The notes below the pieces were generated by a model, which saw only the letters and a program-made list of their open reading frames with translations, did not search any database and was not told where the DNA came from. The translations under genes were made by a program, and so were the position numbers. From Nemertoderma westbladi (taxonomy: Eukaryota; Xenacoelomorpha; Nemertodermatida; Nemertodermatidae), in contig JAUCBJ010002347.1 of assembly GCA_032718475.1 (NCBI GenBank), positions 1-41,419 of the forward strand: a stretch of 41,419 nucleotides of DNA. Direction: 5' to 3'. Below are positions 10,673 to 21,091 of the stretch, in pieces; the stretch's first letter is position 1, and each line of letters begins with the position of its first letter.

Positions 10673-11750
10673 TTCAAATTGTTTCCTACCTACTCCTTTC
10701 AGCCTTTATGATTGTATTACCGTCAGAGCGTAGGGGGGCCTACATATTAAACAGTCTGAGTGAGTATCTGACAATCCACTACTGCACTATGTAAATTCCC
10801 AATAATGGGTGCGTGTTGATTCGCCCCTCCACATTTTTCAGTAGCTCTTAAAAAAAAACTATTTCCTTGATTAGTTTTAAACAGGTAGCAAAGCCAAAAC
10901 CACCAACAGCTGGATAAAATAGCAGTTGCCCTTAAAACAAACAACTAGTCCCTATTTCGGAAGCCCTAAAACAACTAGAGTCACTATCTGGTAACACAGG
11001 GCCAGTGACAGAAATGACAAGCAGCCTTTAAATTGACAAACACTGTGGGGCGAGCCACGAAAGTTGGCGAGCTTAGAATACGGATACCAATCTCAACTTC
11101 GCGTCTATCTGTTGGTCTGCCTGTCGGTTATATTAGTCCGTCTCTTTGAATGCTAATGTAGTAACTCAACGAATCTTTGATGAAATTATACCAAACGTGG
11201 TACACAAGTACTGTATTATGTCAAAGGTTTAGAAAGCTTTCAGAATTTTGGCGTCATGCATTTACATGGTCCACCTCTCAGGGGGCGCTAAATATCAATT
11301 CGAACTTTTGAACCACTTCATATATTTTGAGTGACACATGGATGGTTCCTAAAGTAATTATTAGGTGTTTGCCCTTGGTAGACATTGACATTTAATATAG
11401 TATGTGACAAACGGTCAGAGACCCACAACATCAGCATTGGCCGCTAGGGGGCGTTGACAATTTCACCGCTAGAATTTAAGTTTTTGAATTAAGATTATTA
11501 CATAAACTTGCAGAGTTGCAGAGGAAAGTCACTTTAAGTCCCAATTCACAATACAATACAACTGTATACAAGTACAGACGATTAGGCATCGTTTTAGTAC
11601 AATGAAAGTGAATCAAGAGGAAAGGGTTGCTGTATGGCTGTACTGTAGGTACTGTTTTAATAAAGTGAAAGTGAATTCCTTTATTTAGTTCTTTATTATG
11701 CAGTATATTATCCAATTTATATTGCTATAAAGGTGCAGTTTTTGTCGCAG
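10673..11750. other. Gene-free region
   Basis: No supported gene. Two segments with GGGGGCGCTA and GGGGGCGTTG (about 11280 and 11450), each in a similar sequence setting, suggest an old interspersed repeat. The plus strand just before 11751 has a polypyrimidine-AG splice acceptor. Confidence 0.5.
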
Positions 11751-11894
11751 GCGTCAGTCCTCCGATATCAATGGAGCAAGGTACTCGAGGCAGAGGAGGG
11801 ACGTCTCCAAAACTACTGTGAGGAATACCTCGAAGGCCAGGTTACGACTGAGAAGCTGCTCGCTCCGTGCAGTCGACTGCTTATCAACAGCTAA
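11751..11894 (+). CDS. Candidate terminal exon, 47 codons plus stop
   Basis: The sequence TGCAGTTTTTGTCGCAG ends at 11750 and forms a good acceptor site. The frame that opens right after it runs 47 codons to TAA (11892-11894) and reads like real protein: WSKVLEAEEGRLQNYCEEYL, then EGQVTTEKLL, an amphipathic charged helix. GC content and codon composition stand out from the AT-rich surroundings. The peptide is not recognised and no upstream partner exon was found, so it may belong to a host gene with distant exons or to a mobile element. A direct AATAAA signal is not seen just downstream. Confidence 0.4.
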   Translation, partial: ASVLRYQWSKVLEAEEGRLQNYCEEYLEGQVTTEKLLAPCSRLLINS

Positions 11895-12486
11895 TGAACT
11901 GGTTCGATAAATTTGAGTGATAAACTGATTTAATTATACTATACTTAATAATATGTCTCATTATACGCACATACACACATATATGCAAGTTTAAACATAT
12001 GGCATTAATATAACTAGGTTATATTTCTGTCTAGTAGTTTCTGGCTAGTAACCTTATGGGGGTCGTCCATAAAGGACGACGTCAGAGGGGAGTGTGGGGG
12101 GTAATACCATATAATAATTAATTTATAATTACGCTTAATACTTTTTAGAACTTCAATTTATCACGATAGATTACAGTTGAAATCGTGTTACAAACATTGT
12201 TACATTGTTACAAACACATTTACCCTCAATTACGCATAATATTTTTTAGACCTTTAATCGATTACAATAAATTACAGTAGAAATCTTGTTACAAACACAT
12301 TTACCCTCGATTACGCATAATATTTCTTAGACCTTCAATCTATTGCAATAAATTACAGTAGGCCTAGAAATCTTGGTTTTGTTGGCTGTTTCAGCCTCAA
12401 TCCGGGTTTACGATTGTTTGGTTTTCGGGGTCTGTCACAATCCCTTACTATGATTGGCTCATCTATTTCGTCTATCATTACGAACT
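11895..12486. other. Non-coding stretch with a tandem array
   Basis: Downstream of the candidate exon. It contains the array at 12128-12375; no gene seen. Confidence 0.5.
12128..12375. repeat. Tandem array, three copies (periods 101 and 81 bp)
   Basis: Units begin ATTACGC at 12128, 12229 and 12310, and share TTAGA, AATTACAGTAGAAATC (or its variant) and TTACAAACACATTTACCCTC. Copy 1 carries an extra 20 bp that repeats ACATTGTTACA. Confidence 0.85.
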
Positions 12487-12997
12487 TCATGCATTCTGAT
12501 GGTGTTTGTTGAATGCTGTTGGTGGGCTTGTTAGTCTGAATGGGTCCATGATAATTTGGGCTGATTTTCTCTTAGTAGTTGGGATGGGGTTAGAGTTAGT
12601 TGTCTTGTCCACTTCATTGATGGTTGCGGGCATTATACAACCTGATGCAGTGTGTTGTATACCGTTTGCGCTGGGGGGATCTGTTGGTCCGTATCGGTCC
12701 ACTGAGAGACAACCCGAATGGTATATGTATTGCGACTGGATCTTGTGATTGGTTTGGTCAATTTACTACGGCGAAATGTGTGTGTCCTGTGGGGAAGGCC
12801 ATACCGAGTATGGTTGTAACTCTTGGTATGTCCAGATTCGGTATTGAGTAATCGATGTTATTGAGATGTTCGAATTGAGCTGTTTCTACTTGTGTTGGTC
12901 TCCTTGCATTGATGTTTATACCTGCTCTGAATCTGTTGCATCTGTTGCAATCTGTGTTTCTCGAGGTATGTTTCTGATATGTTCTACTTCTGGACAT
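12487..12997 (-). pseudogene. Retroelement pol-like fragment (possibly BEL/Pao protease region)
   Basis: On the minus strand a frame from 12997 reads ...AQFEHLNNIDYSIPNL, DIPRVTTILGMAFP, hits a TGA at about 12758, and continues in the same frame to PFGLSLSGPI near 12680. The pattern 'L..I..P.......V..LIG.......' followed by 'P.A..T.LGW...GP' is what one sees after the aspartic protease in BEL/Pao-type polyproteins. The match is partial and no RT or integrase follows, so the family call is tentative. One in-frame stop at least. Confidence 0.35.
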
Positions 12998-13036
12998 ATA
13001 TTGTGTGTGTATGTATCCACCACCATTGCAGCTGGA

Positions 13037-13600
13037 TCAATCAATGGATTTTTTCCAGCATATCACACATATCTGATGAAATGACTTGTTGGCATTCTCT
13101 TTTTTGGATCGAATCCCAAATTCTTGTGCTACATTGTGCTTGAGTTCCACTTTGAGTAGAACAATCGCTGTCTGAAAGAGAACGGAGCTTCTATTTTCTA
13201 GTTCTACAGTTTCTAGTGATGGCTTTTTCTCCCCACGCAATCGATTCCATCTCATCTTCATTATCTTTTCTTTATTTTCTTTAACGTGCTCTTTTTTAGA
13301 AAGCATCTTATCAACCCCGCCCATTGTGCAGGCCTTCCCTACTTTTGATGCGATTCACGAAAGAGGTGGTCCTCTTTATGTTTGATTAAATCTATGGAAT
13401 CAGCATGTGCTACATCAAACAACTCTACTTCTTCTTCAAAGCCTTCCTTTCTTGGAAGAGTCTCTCAACTTTTTTATTGAAGCTCTTGCTATAATCTAAT
13501 ATTTCAATATCTCTTGGTACTATCATTTGATTGATCGATTGATGAGTTGTGCCAGGTTTAACCTTTTGTGTGATATCTCAATCTTACTAGCTCAACCTTT
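13037..13600 (-). pseudogene. TE-associated hypothetical protein fragment
   Basis: Minus-strand reading: a frame near 13560-13480 gives MIVPRDIEILDYSKSFNKKV. A shift leads into a frame with EEEVELFDVAHADSIDLI (about 13450-13345). Another shift leads into a 95-codon frame from the ATG at 13324 (MGGVDKMLSKKEHVKENKEK) to the stop at 13037. The order 'KLFDIAHADA..EED..FL..QR..' then 'M.GVD' recalls uncharacterised, multi-copy proteins of invertebrate genomes. No catalytic motif is visible. The broken frame argues for a pseudogene, and I cannot give a function. Confidence 0.4.
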
Positions 13601-14104
13601 GCTTGTATCTACACCCATAAATTGATGATTGCGGTTCAAATAAGCCCAAAATCTTGTATGACCTTATGATAAATAACTCTGTATGACCGCTAGAAGTCTT
13701 CATATCTGCAGACGCCAAATTCTTAGCGCGCCATAAATTGGGAACCTCATTCTCAACTTCAGGGTATTTAAGCTACCTCTAATATATGTTGTACATGTAC
13801 ATACTTAAAATTTGGAATCATGAGAGTTCAGAGGTGATAAATTCCATCCTTTCAAAATAAGGACCACTCGGCGTACTATTGATTAATCTAATCAAGTTTT
13901 TATCAGAGTGCTACATGCTTGTGTCATGCAGATTAGATGCCTGTATACTGAAATTGGTTCCGAAGCAATTTTATTAGCTGAATTGGTATTATATTATTAG
14001 TTTCCAATAGCTGTGACAAGTGATATTCAACTTCTACTGGCACAATTTCAACCATATAAATGAATTTGATTTACCATGTTTGATATACTAAGTTGGACTA
14101 CGGC
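13601..14104. other. No gene seen
   Basis: AT-rich sequence between two retroelement fragments. It may be part of the adjacent LINE relic but is too decayed to read. Confidence 0.45.
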
Positions 14105-14235
14105 CTGATTTCACATGCTTGAACTGAGCAGCAATATTTGCCCCTACAGTAGAAAAATGTTGAATAAAAGCAGTTGCAATATCATATGGGTCTGTGAGAA
14201 CATTAATAGACTGCTCAAGATTTTAAATGCTTAAT
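14105..14235 (-). pseudogene. LINE relic: linker between endonuclease and RT
   Basis: The minus strand reads LTDPYDIATAFIQHFSTVGA then NIAAQF. This matches the conserved 'dp.eIAn.FN.hF..vG..la' segment that lies just before the RT domain in CR1/jockey-type LINE ORF2 proteins. Only this short block survives; neighbouring frames are full of stops. Confidence 0.45.
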
Positions 14236-14933
14236 CTTTTCGGATATTTATTTTTATTTCTCGATTCAATGCTATAATGATTGTGTCCCAGGTTTTCCCA
14301 ATAGCTATGAGGCCGATATGTCATTTCTTTGACAAACAATACAATTGTTCGCTAATTTAAGGCGGGTTTCTGGCACGGTTTCTGTCGGGTTTTAGCTGAA
14401 ATTTATACAAATTGTGCTGTATTGGCTCAATTGTGACAGCTAAACGGCGGCATTTAACTGGCAGTCGGTAATTCACCATTGTCCTAGCTTTATACGTAGT
14501 TGGTTAGTTAACACAACTTGTTGGCTACAGCGCCGGAGGTATTATAAAACTGGAGCGGCAGGCGATCGTGTGAAATATAATATTTATAAAAAGGGACGAA
14601 AATTTTTTTTTTTTAACAAATCGCTATTCCATTATAATTTAGCGTATTGCGCCAAAAGTACCTGTAAAAAGTATCAAATTAACTCCGCTATCTTTTATCT
14701 TAACATATATAATTAAAATTACGAATTTTAAGGGTCGAAAAATATCGCGTTATTTTGGCCCTTTTTTTTAATTTTTTTGGGGCCAAAAATAACCCCTTCT
14801 CAAAAGATTAAGAAAAAAATTACGGCAAAGAATATACCAATTTTATTGAATTTGGACCACCAGAACCGAAGTTAGAGCGATTTTAGTGAAAAAATTAAAA
14901 TAATTTTTTTTGCAAAAAAATTAAGAATGGTCA
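14236..14933. other. No gene seen; homopolymer-rich
   Basis: AT-rich sequence with several A/T runs of 8-12 (for example near 14600, 14765 and 14900). Confidence 0.5.
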
Positions 14934-15006
14934 GGTCAATATTGGATTTCGAACCCGCGAACTTAGGTTTCATTAACGTGATTGATAACCACTAGACTAT
15001 GTGACC
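14934..15006 (-). tRNA. tRNA-like sequence (pseudogene or SINE head)
   Basis: Read on the minus strand it is 73 nt long, begins GGTCACA and ends ATTGACC (five acceptor pairs). It contains an A-box-like TAGTCTAGTGG followed by TTATCA, and a B-box-like GGTTCGAAATCC (one base longer than consensus). The A-box side resembles tRNA-Val/Glu. The anticodon stem does not pair, so an anticodon cannot be assigned, and no CCA or terminator T-run defines a functional gene. Best read as a degenerate tRNA or tRNA-derived SINE. Confidence 0.45.
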
Positions 15007-15866
15007 AAGAGAATTTGAAATTTTCGAGTGACTATTTTTAAACATAAATAACTTCGGTTCTACAGGGCCGTTTAATCTGAAACTTTTTTCATTGGATAGA
15101 GGATAGATTGTAGTGTGTGAAATAGGATAAAACTTGGGAAAAGACTTATGTGCACTTAGTGCAAAATGCACTTAAATAGTGAACATTTTTTCGATATTTC
15201 AAACACTATTATTTCCAGTTCTATTCATCGTAGAATGTTATTTTTTGGATTAAAATGTAGGTTGGAATGATTTCTAACTATAATCGTAACATTTGTTTAA
15301 CTTTTTATGTCTATAAAGTGACTTAAAATGTCCATGAATATGGTCCAAAATCGCAAATCCAGATTTATTAAATTGGATTTTTGACACTTTTAGCGACTGA
15401 CACTTGATCATACACCATCGTAGATCGGTAGAGGAGAAACATAAGTTTGTTAAATAAGAGCCACCATTACGATCTGCTAAAGTGCATTTGTACAAATAAG
15501 TGTGCAAAAGTGCAAATTTTTTAATAAGGTCAAATTATATAGTATTGGGTTATTTTCTTTGCAGATACTTTATTTTCATATTAATATGTTGTTTGAACCT
15601 TACTGAGCGCATTAGGGGATATGCGTACAAATAACCGACCCTTATGAGGCTTCGATTGGGTAAATTAATAAAACATAAGGTTGTATAGTATAATATTCTA
15701 AAAACCAGTGTGATATTAAATGCACTTTAAATATTAAATAGAAATCAAATAACAATTGGACCACACAATTAAAAACTCGCACAATTTTGTACTTATTAAT
15801 TATATCGCTTCAAATTAATTCAACAGTGGATATTTGGGGGAAGGGGGAAGTTACAGTGTGCATTCG

Positions 15867-15913
15867 GGGGAAGTTTGGTGAACTGCATTTATGCAGTGAA
15901 TCCAAACTTCCCC
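15867..15913. repeat. Strong inverted repeat / hairpin
   Basis: Left arm GGGGAAGTTTGG-tga-ACTGCAT, a two-base tip, then right arm ATGCAGT-gaat-CCAAACTTCCCC. Nineteen perfect pairs are broken by one 3x4 internal loop. It could be the remnant of a MITE or a small-RNA precursor; neither is proven. Confidence 0.8.
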
Positions 15914-16703
15914 ATTTGATATATCATATACTTAAGACATGCTAGGGTGACGGGGAAATATTTGTTACTGTCACACTTTGCTTCCATTTATCCTATCCTT
16001 TATTATTACCCCAGTCAGATAAGAGATAATAAATCAGTAAAAACTAAACTAAACTGTCTTTCATGCAAACAAATTTGTAACTAAAGACGGGTGAATGACC
16101 ATGACCATGGAAATAATTTTAAATATAATTGTATTTTGGGGAGGCTTCCAAGTTAAACCCGAAAACAATTATTTTGTTACATAGTAAATAACGTTGTATG
16201 TTCTTCTTCCTCTCATAATAAAATATAAATGAAATATCTCAGATCGCTATGCCCTGTAACATTTCACAACCAAAATATTTAAGTGTGAAAAGTGTAGGCC
16301 TACCACACTCCGCCCAAACAACCGCAAACGCATAGCCAACAAATTTAACAAAAGGTTACGTACATGTTGGGTTCATGACGAGATGAGTGAAAATTGATCG
16401 CGTAATATAAAGTAAAAAATTAAGAGACGGGCTGGCTCTCCTCCACTTTCTTACCCAATGGATATGTTGTTGTAATAATCTAATATTGGGGCGGCTTTTT
16501 CTCGTTGGCTACATTGAGGTGGCTTCTAGCGGGAATTATATTGACATCATTGTACTGTACATATTTACATTGTAGTTGGTTATTTTACTGTGATATTCAA
16601 TATTCATCCGTTGTCTTGTAAATATCAGTATCGGACAGCCAATTGTTTATTATTATAGGCCAGTCTCAGTCAGTCATTCAAGGGGTAAATCTTTACGATA
16701 TAT

Positions 16704-16744
16704 TCGTAGCCTACTCGTAGCCTACTCGTAGCCTACTCGTAGCC
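16704..16744. repeat. 11-bp tandem repeat, 3.7 copies
   Basis: Unit TCGTAGCCTAC repeated exactly. Confidence 0.95.
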
Positions 16745-17235
16745 ACGCAGTAGTTCTAGCTCATTCCGTGGCAGAGATAGTTAAGAATATCGTTTTGAGT
16801 ATATTTCAAGGGGGAAGCCATTACTAAATTCAACTTTAGTAATTGCGATGGACGCAATCGATTGCATCAAACTGAAAAGTAAACGATAACTCGTGAAATC
16901 AATCAATAGTAAGTTAGTACCAGGAGTCCAAAATTATTTATATAATTATCAGTAAGAAAGGATTATATACAATAAAACGAATTGCCGAAGAGTGTCATTT
17001 CAGATATTTCTAATGAATTGTCTTCGAATGATTGAAATTAAGTTTAGCTATTATATTATTCGTTTAAATTTAATAATTTATTATTGATCGAATAATATTA
17101 ATTTCTTAGGTGTTGCAGTAGCGAACTTTTCAGTGCCGGACAGAGTGAGATAAAGAAGAATATTGTTCAAGAGGGAGTTTTATTCCCAAATTTAAAACTT
17201 TATAGGCCTATGTTTTATTATTTATGTTTCCCCGG

Positions 17236-17275
17236 TGGTACCCAACCTCATGATGGACCTAATGAAATTTCTGTG
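17236..17275 (+). repeat. Diverged duplicate of part of the exon at 17457-17640
   Basis: GGTACCCAACCTCATGATGG followed by ACCTAATGAAATTTCTG here, versus GGTACCCAACCTGATGATGG plus AACTTATGCAATTTCCG at about 17472-17509. Both read G(T)QP.DG..IS in one frame. Confidence 0.6.
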
Positions 17276-17456
17276 GATTAAATGTACAAGATAAACCACC
17301 GGAATAAAGGCCACGCTAATATTATAAAAAATAAATAATATACAATATAATAATATATATTAATATATATTATATATTATAAATTTTATAAAAAAAATAA
17401 AATTTTCTGCAATAATATAAAAAAATATCATATATCATATTAGGTAATTGAGATAG

Positions 17457-17640
17457 CGGGTGGTGGTAGCGGTACCCAACCTGATGATGGAACTTATGCA
17501 ATTTCCGAATCTGTTGTTGGAAGTTCTCGAATAAACAGTTATCAGCTATCCAATCCATCCGCCCTTTCTGGTTCAGTCAGGGAGCTCTCACCCTACTGAT
17601 GATACACCAACTGAACCAACAACTTCTGGTGATGCATTCA
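17457..17640 (+). pseudogene. Candidate internal exon of the spliced gene ending at 21488
   Basis: Bounded by an AG at 17455-17456 and a strong donor TTCA|GTAAGTAT at 17640/17641. The first half reads GTQPDDGTYAISESVVGSSR; after a frameshift near 17575 the second half reads SGSSHPTDDTPTEPTTSGDA, an acidic Ser/Thr/Pro-rich linker. The frame change shows decay or an assembly error. No domain recognised. Alternative reading: the frame also continues through the donor (FSKYMANTMDRAL) to a stop near 17690. Confidence 0.35.
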
Positions 17641-17785
17641 GTAAGTATATGGCCAATACTATGGATCGTGCTCTTTGCATAACATCAGGTTAATCTGCAC
17701 CAATCTGAATGGCATGATATAAGCTGGGTTATCTACGGAACTGAGAGGCATCGATTGATGGGTCAAATAAAAAGATTTGCCTCAG

Positions 17786-17936
17786 TGACCCAGTGGCACA
17801 GTTCCATAAAGCATTTGTGACTTACCGCTTAGATGATAATGATAGAGACGAATTGGATATTGACGAAGGGTGGACGAGGACGGACTCTCACTTGAATTCT
17901 TGATTAAGGCAGTAGTGGATCAAACAAGCATTATTG
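17786..17936 (+). pseudogene. Candidate exon with donor at 17937
   Basis: A CTCAG acceptor ends at 17785. The sequence reads DPVAQFHKAFVTYRLDDNDR then DELDIDEG, an acidic segment; after a frameshift it reads VDEDGLSLEFLIKAVVDQTS up to ATTATTG|GTAA at 17936/17937. The single base left over (G) joins in phase with GC at 21092 to give a Gly codon, so the exon pairs with the terminal exon. Presence of a frameshift makes the gene non-functional as read. Confidence 0.4.
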
Positions 17937-18233
17937 GTAATTACTTTACAATGGTATAAATAATATAATTTTTTACTTGACATTGAACTTTAGGCCTACA
18001 GTATGGTAATCTACCAATATGGTACGTTTTAAGTCAGTTCTGGTTTTATTCCTTGTAAAACTATCTACGCACGCCTAATGGAAATGGCGTGTTCAATTAT
18101 CGTCTATAGCTTATTTAACCATGGACCTGCAATTCCCTTAACCAAAAGTGTGTATTATGCATCTTCATGACTCAAACTAAAAAATCAAGGCCTCTCAAGA
18201 TGACCTGTCATTGACATTATACATAATTTCTCA

Positions 18234-18590
18234 GTGAAAATGCCTGCAAAGTGTCAGGCCTCATGTAATACAAGTACAATGATTGTGCAATTGCAATCTA
18301 ACATTGTTATTAGGTACCCCTGCTGCCAGGTGCAGGTCGCAGCGAAGTGCACTCAGATTGGACATGAGAACACTCTACTCCTGACCGACCAGCCATTGGT
18401 GGTTCACCATCTGCCTGGTCAGGCCATATACCACTGCTGCCAAGTATATGGGTCCTTAATCCAGGATCAAGGGCGTCCCTATCCCAGAACGAAGTTGGTC
18501 ATAGTTACAGGTAAGAGTAAGAGCAAGAGGGTCTATGCAGCCACAGATGGCACCTACTTTATGTTGCATGGAGGTGGAAAGTTTTCTTGA
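18234..18590 (+). CDS. 118-codon ORF, unrecognised
   Basis: An uninterrupted frame starting MKMPAKCQASCNTSTMIVQL, preceded by TTTCTCAG. It has two CCQV motifs about 46 residues apart, eight Cys in all, and ends near TDGTYFMLHGGGKFS. GC content is higher than in the flanks. No domain, signal peptide or membrane segment is evident. It lies inside the presumed intron 17937-21091 on the same strand. It may be an embedded TE fragment or a chance frame. Confidence 0.3.
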   Translation: MKMPAKCQASCNTSTMIVQLQSNIVIRYPCCQVQVAAKCTQIGHENTLLLTDQPLVVHHLPGQAIYHCCQVYGSLIQDQGRPYPRTKLVIVTGKSKSKRVYAATDGTYFMLHGGGKFS

Positions 18591-18999
18591 TCAATGACCT
18601 ATAATACCTGACCTGACTCCAAGATTTTGGCTTGGGCCCTGGGCCTCCCACAACCTACACACGGCCCTGGATGGTCTAAGGACATACGTAGAACATATTC
18701 AACAACAGTGGAGTATTTAGCTGTGCAATGTACCCAAAAACACTTTTTTAATAAGGTAGTCCCGTGCCCAGGTCACCGGGGTAATCATAATGGTGGGGGA
18801 ATTTGATCTTTTTCAGGTGACACAAATTAAAGTTATACCAAATATTTCGGCCTACAGGCCTTTATCAATGGATAGGTATTATTAATGCACGTAAAACACA
18901 CCAACGTACCGACAAGAAGGAGTACCGGTAAGTCCTGACGAATGATAGGCTCCAATAATACGTACAGTAGATAACTAATTAAATAAATAATATCTGTCA

Positions 19000-19016
19000 G
19001 GGGGGGGGGGGGGGGG
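19000..19016 (+). repeat. G17 homopolymer
   Basis: Seventeen consecutive G in AT-rich surroundings. Confidence 0.95.
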
Positions 19017-19108
19017 ACTGGTATCTGGGTATTATTTAACATGAAAATATAAAAATGTATAAAATTAGCACCAAATTATAGATTGTACAGTATACGTAAA
19101 TGTCATTT

Positions 19109-19127
19109 GGGGGGGGGGGGGGGGGGG
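19109..19127 (+). repeat. G19 homopolymer
   Basis: Nineteen consecutive G, only 92 bp from the preceding tract. Confidence 0.95.
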
Positions 19128-19359
19128 AATGTTTCAAACATGACTTTCAAACCTGAAACATAAGTAATGTAAACTGAGAAGTTCTTGTGTTGTACGTACA
19201 TGCTGTACATGTGCATTATATATAACAACAAAACTATTGAAATCCTGTATGAGTTTGGATTCTAAATGACTAATATTGTCTATTTGATTATTTTTAATAA
19301 CTCGATAGATAAAATTAGCATTCTTGTATTGTTTAGCGTAATTTATTTATTTCGAACAT

Positions 19360-20095
19360 CTTCCAGACTGATAATAAATTTCAAACTACAGTAACATTTC
19401 AACTACCTATTTACACAAATTTATCACAAATCATCATCATAATATTCACCTAATTTTCGCTTCAAATTTGATGGATTCCAATTTTCTGAAAATAGTTGAC
19501 ATGTTCTGACTATATGAGCATAATATTATTAGAAGTTCATACATAGTAGAGTTGCAACAATCCAAATGGTCTGAACAATAATATATTTATTGTCTTACTG
19601 TAACTGAGATTATGTCAAATAATATTATTATATAACTACTATATGTGAAAATATCAATAAACCAACTAATATAGACAACCCAGTTTGTGACATTTGAACA
19701 AAAATGAATAAAAAAAGCTTGACTCTAATTAGTATTGAAAAAAGTTGATAATCCGTTCAGTTTACATTCAGTAGCTATAGAGCTAATTGGCTGTATTGTA
19801 TTGTATGGGTGAGCACTTGGCAAAATTGTTGTCAAGACAACAGTATTATATATCTCAAAAGAATTACCCATTTCGAAAACTTTAGTTCCTGTCAAAATTG
19901 TTTCATTCAACGTGTATTTAACACTTATCAGACTTCATATGTATGTCTTTCTCAACACTGTTAAGCATGTTAAGTATGTCACAGTGGGTAATAATATACT
20001 ATTCCACAAATACTAAATATGCTTACCAGACTGACAAAAAATGTCAAACTACATTAAAATTTTAACTACTTTCTTACACTTGGTTATCACACACT
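19360..20095. repeat. Pair of diverged direct repeats about 655 bp apart
   Basis: 19360-19440 and 20015-20095 both contain CCAGACTGA, then ATTTCAAACTACA or ATGTCAAACTACA, then AACTAC, TTACAC and TTATCACA in the same order and spacing. Confidence 0.6.
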
Positions 20096-20791
20096 ATATA
20101 ATTTTCATTTGATAATTTTTCAATTTCAATATAATAATTGTATAAATAGTAAATATATAAATAATATAATAAAATATAAATAATATAAATATAATTTAAT
20201 ATTTCAAATCAATTCCAAAAACGAAGCTTAAAGAAATCGATGGATCACTGTTTCTGAATAGTAGGTACACAAATTGACCTTTTATAAAATCAACTTTCTT
20301 TCATGGTTATTATTCAGGTGCAGCTATTACTCATAATCCTGATCGGGGGATATTATTTATTTGGGTGTGTGATAATTAATTCAATATAGGGAGACAATTG
20401 TCACCTTCTCTGACTCTCTGTTGTCACCCTTTTGGCATTTTCTGATACTTAGAGAACAACTGTCTTGCTTGTGCTGCTAACTGAAACACATCTGAGTTGA
20501 ATATTAATTTTTATGAAATAGAAAGTGCAACAAAAATTTATATATTTATATAAAAAACTAAGTATTATTTAATTAATTAATTATAATTATAATATTTAAT
20601 TATTAATTAATTCATTCATGAATTTCGGTTTGTTAGCAGTGATGGCTCATACTGATATAAAAATACCAGTACAAGTTCTACCTGATTTTACTAGTGCATA
20701 AATCATACTGGTAACTATTTTCTATTAAGCAATGGAATTTCCAACTGGATCCAAAGTTGTATTTGGATGAAAGGTTTGAGGACACTTCCCT

Positions 20792-21003
20792 ATTATCATA
20801 GCGGTAGCATATTTTATTACAAAGAAATGATATTACAGTTGACATACTTGAGGCATCGACAGACTATACTACAAAATCGATATTTGAATTTTTTCCCATT
20901 ATCATAGCGGTAGCATATTTTATTACAAAGAAATGATATTACAGTTGACATACTTGAGGCATCGACAGACTATACTACAAAATCGATATTTGAATTTTTT
21001 CCC
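20792..21003. repeat. Exact 106-bp tandem duplication
   Basis: The block starting ATTATCATAGCGGTAGC (20792) and ending GAATTTTTTCCC is repeated without an observed difference from 20898. Either very recent or an assembly duplication. Confidence 0.95.
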
Positions 21004-21091
21004 ATATTCTATTATTATAAGTTTATTTAAATTATTTTTCTATTATTTCAAATTTATAAAAAATGTGTATATATTTCAAATTTCTATTTAG

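Larger units (their letters stand above)
15007..17456. other. Long gene-free region
   Basis: No supported gene. It contains a strong hairpin (15867-15913), an 11-bp tandem repeat (16704-16744) and AT-rich low-complexity sequence (about 17325-17440). A 12-bp palindrome GCAATCGATTGC lies near 16854. Confidence 0.5.
18591..21091. other. Presumed intron / gene-free AT-rich region
   Basis: No supported gene. It contains two poly-G tracts (19000-19016, 19109-19127), a pair of diverged direct repeats (19360-19440 and 20015-20095), AT microsatellite-like sequence (about 20140-20200), and an exact 106-bp tandem duplication (20792-21003). It ends in an acceptor TTTCTATTTAG. Confidence 0.55.

Noticed and set aside
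14934-15006. Functional tRNA gene
   Set aside because: The anticodon stem does not pair, two acceptor pairs fail and the B box carries an extra base.
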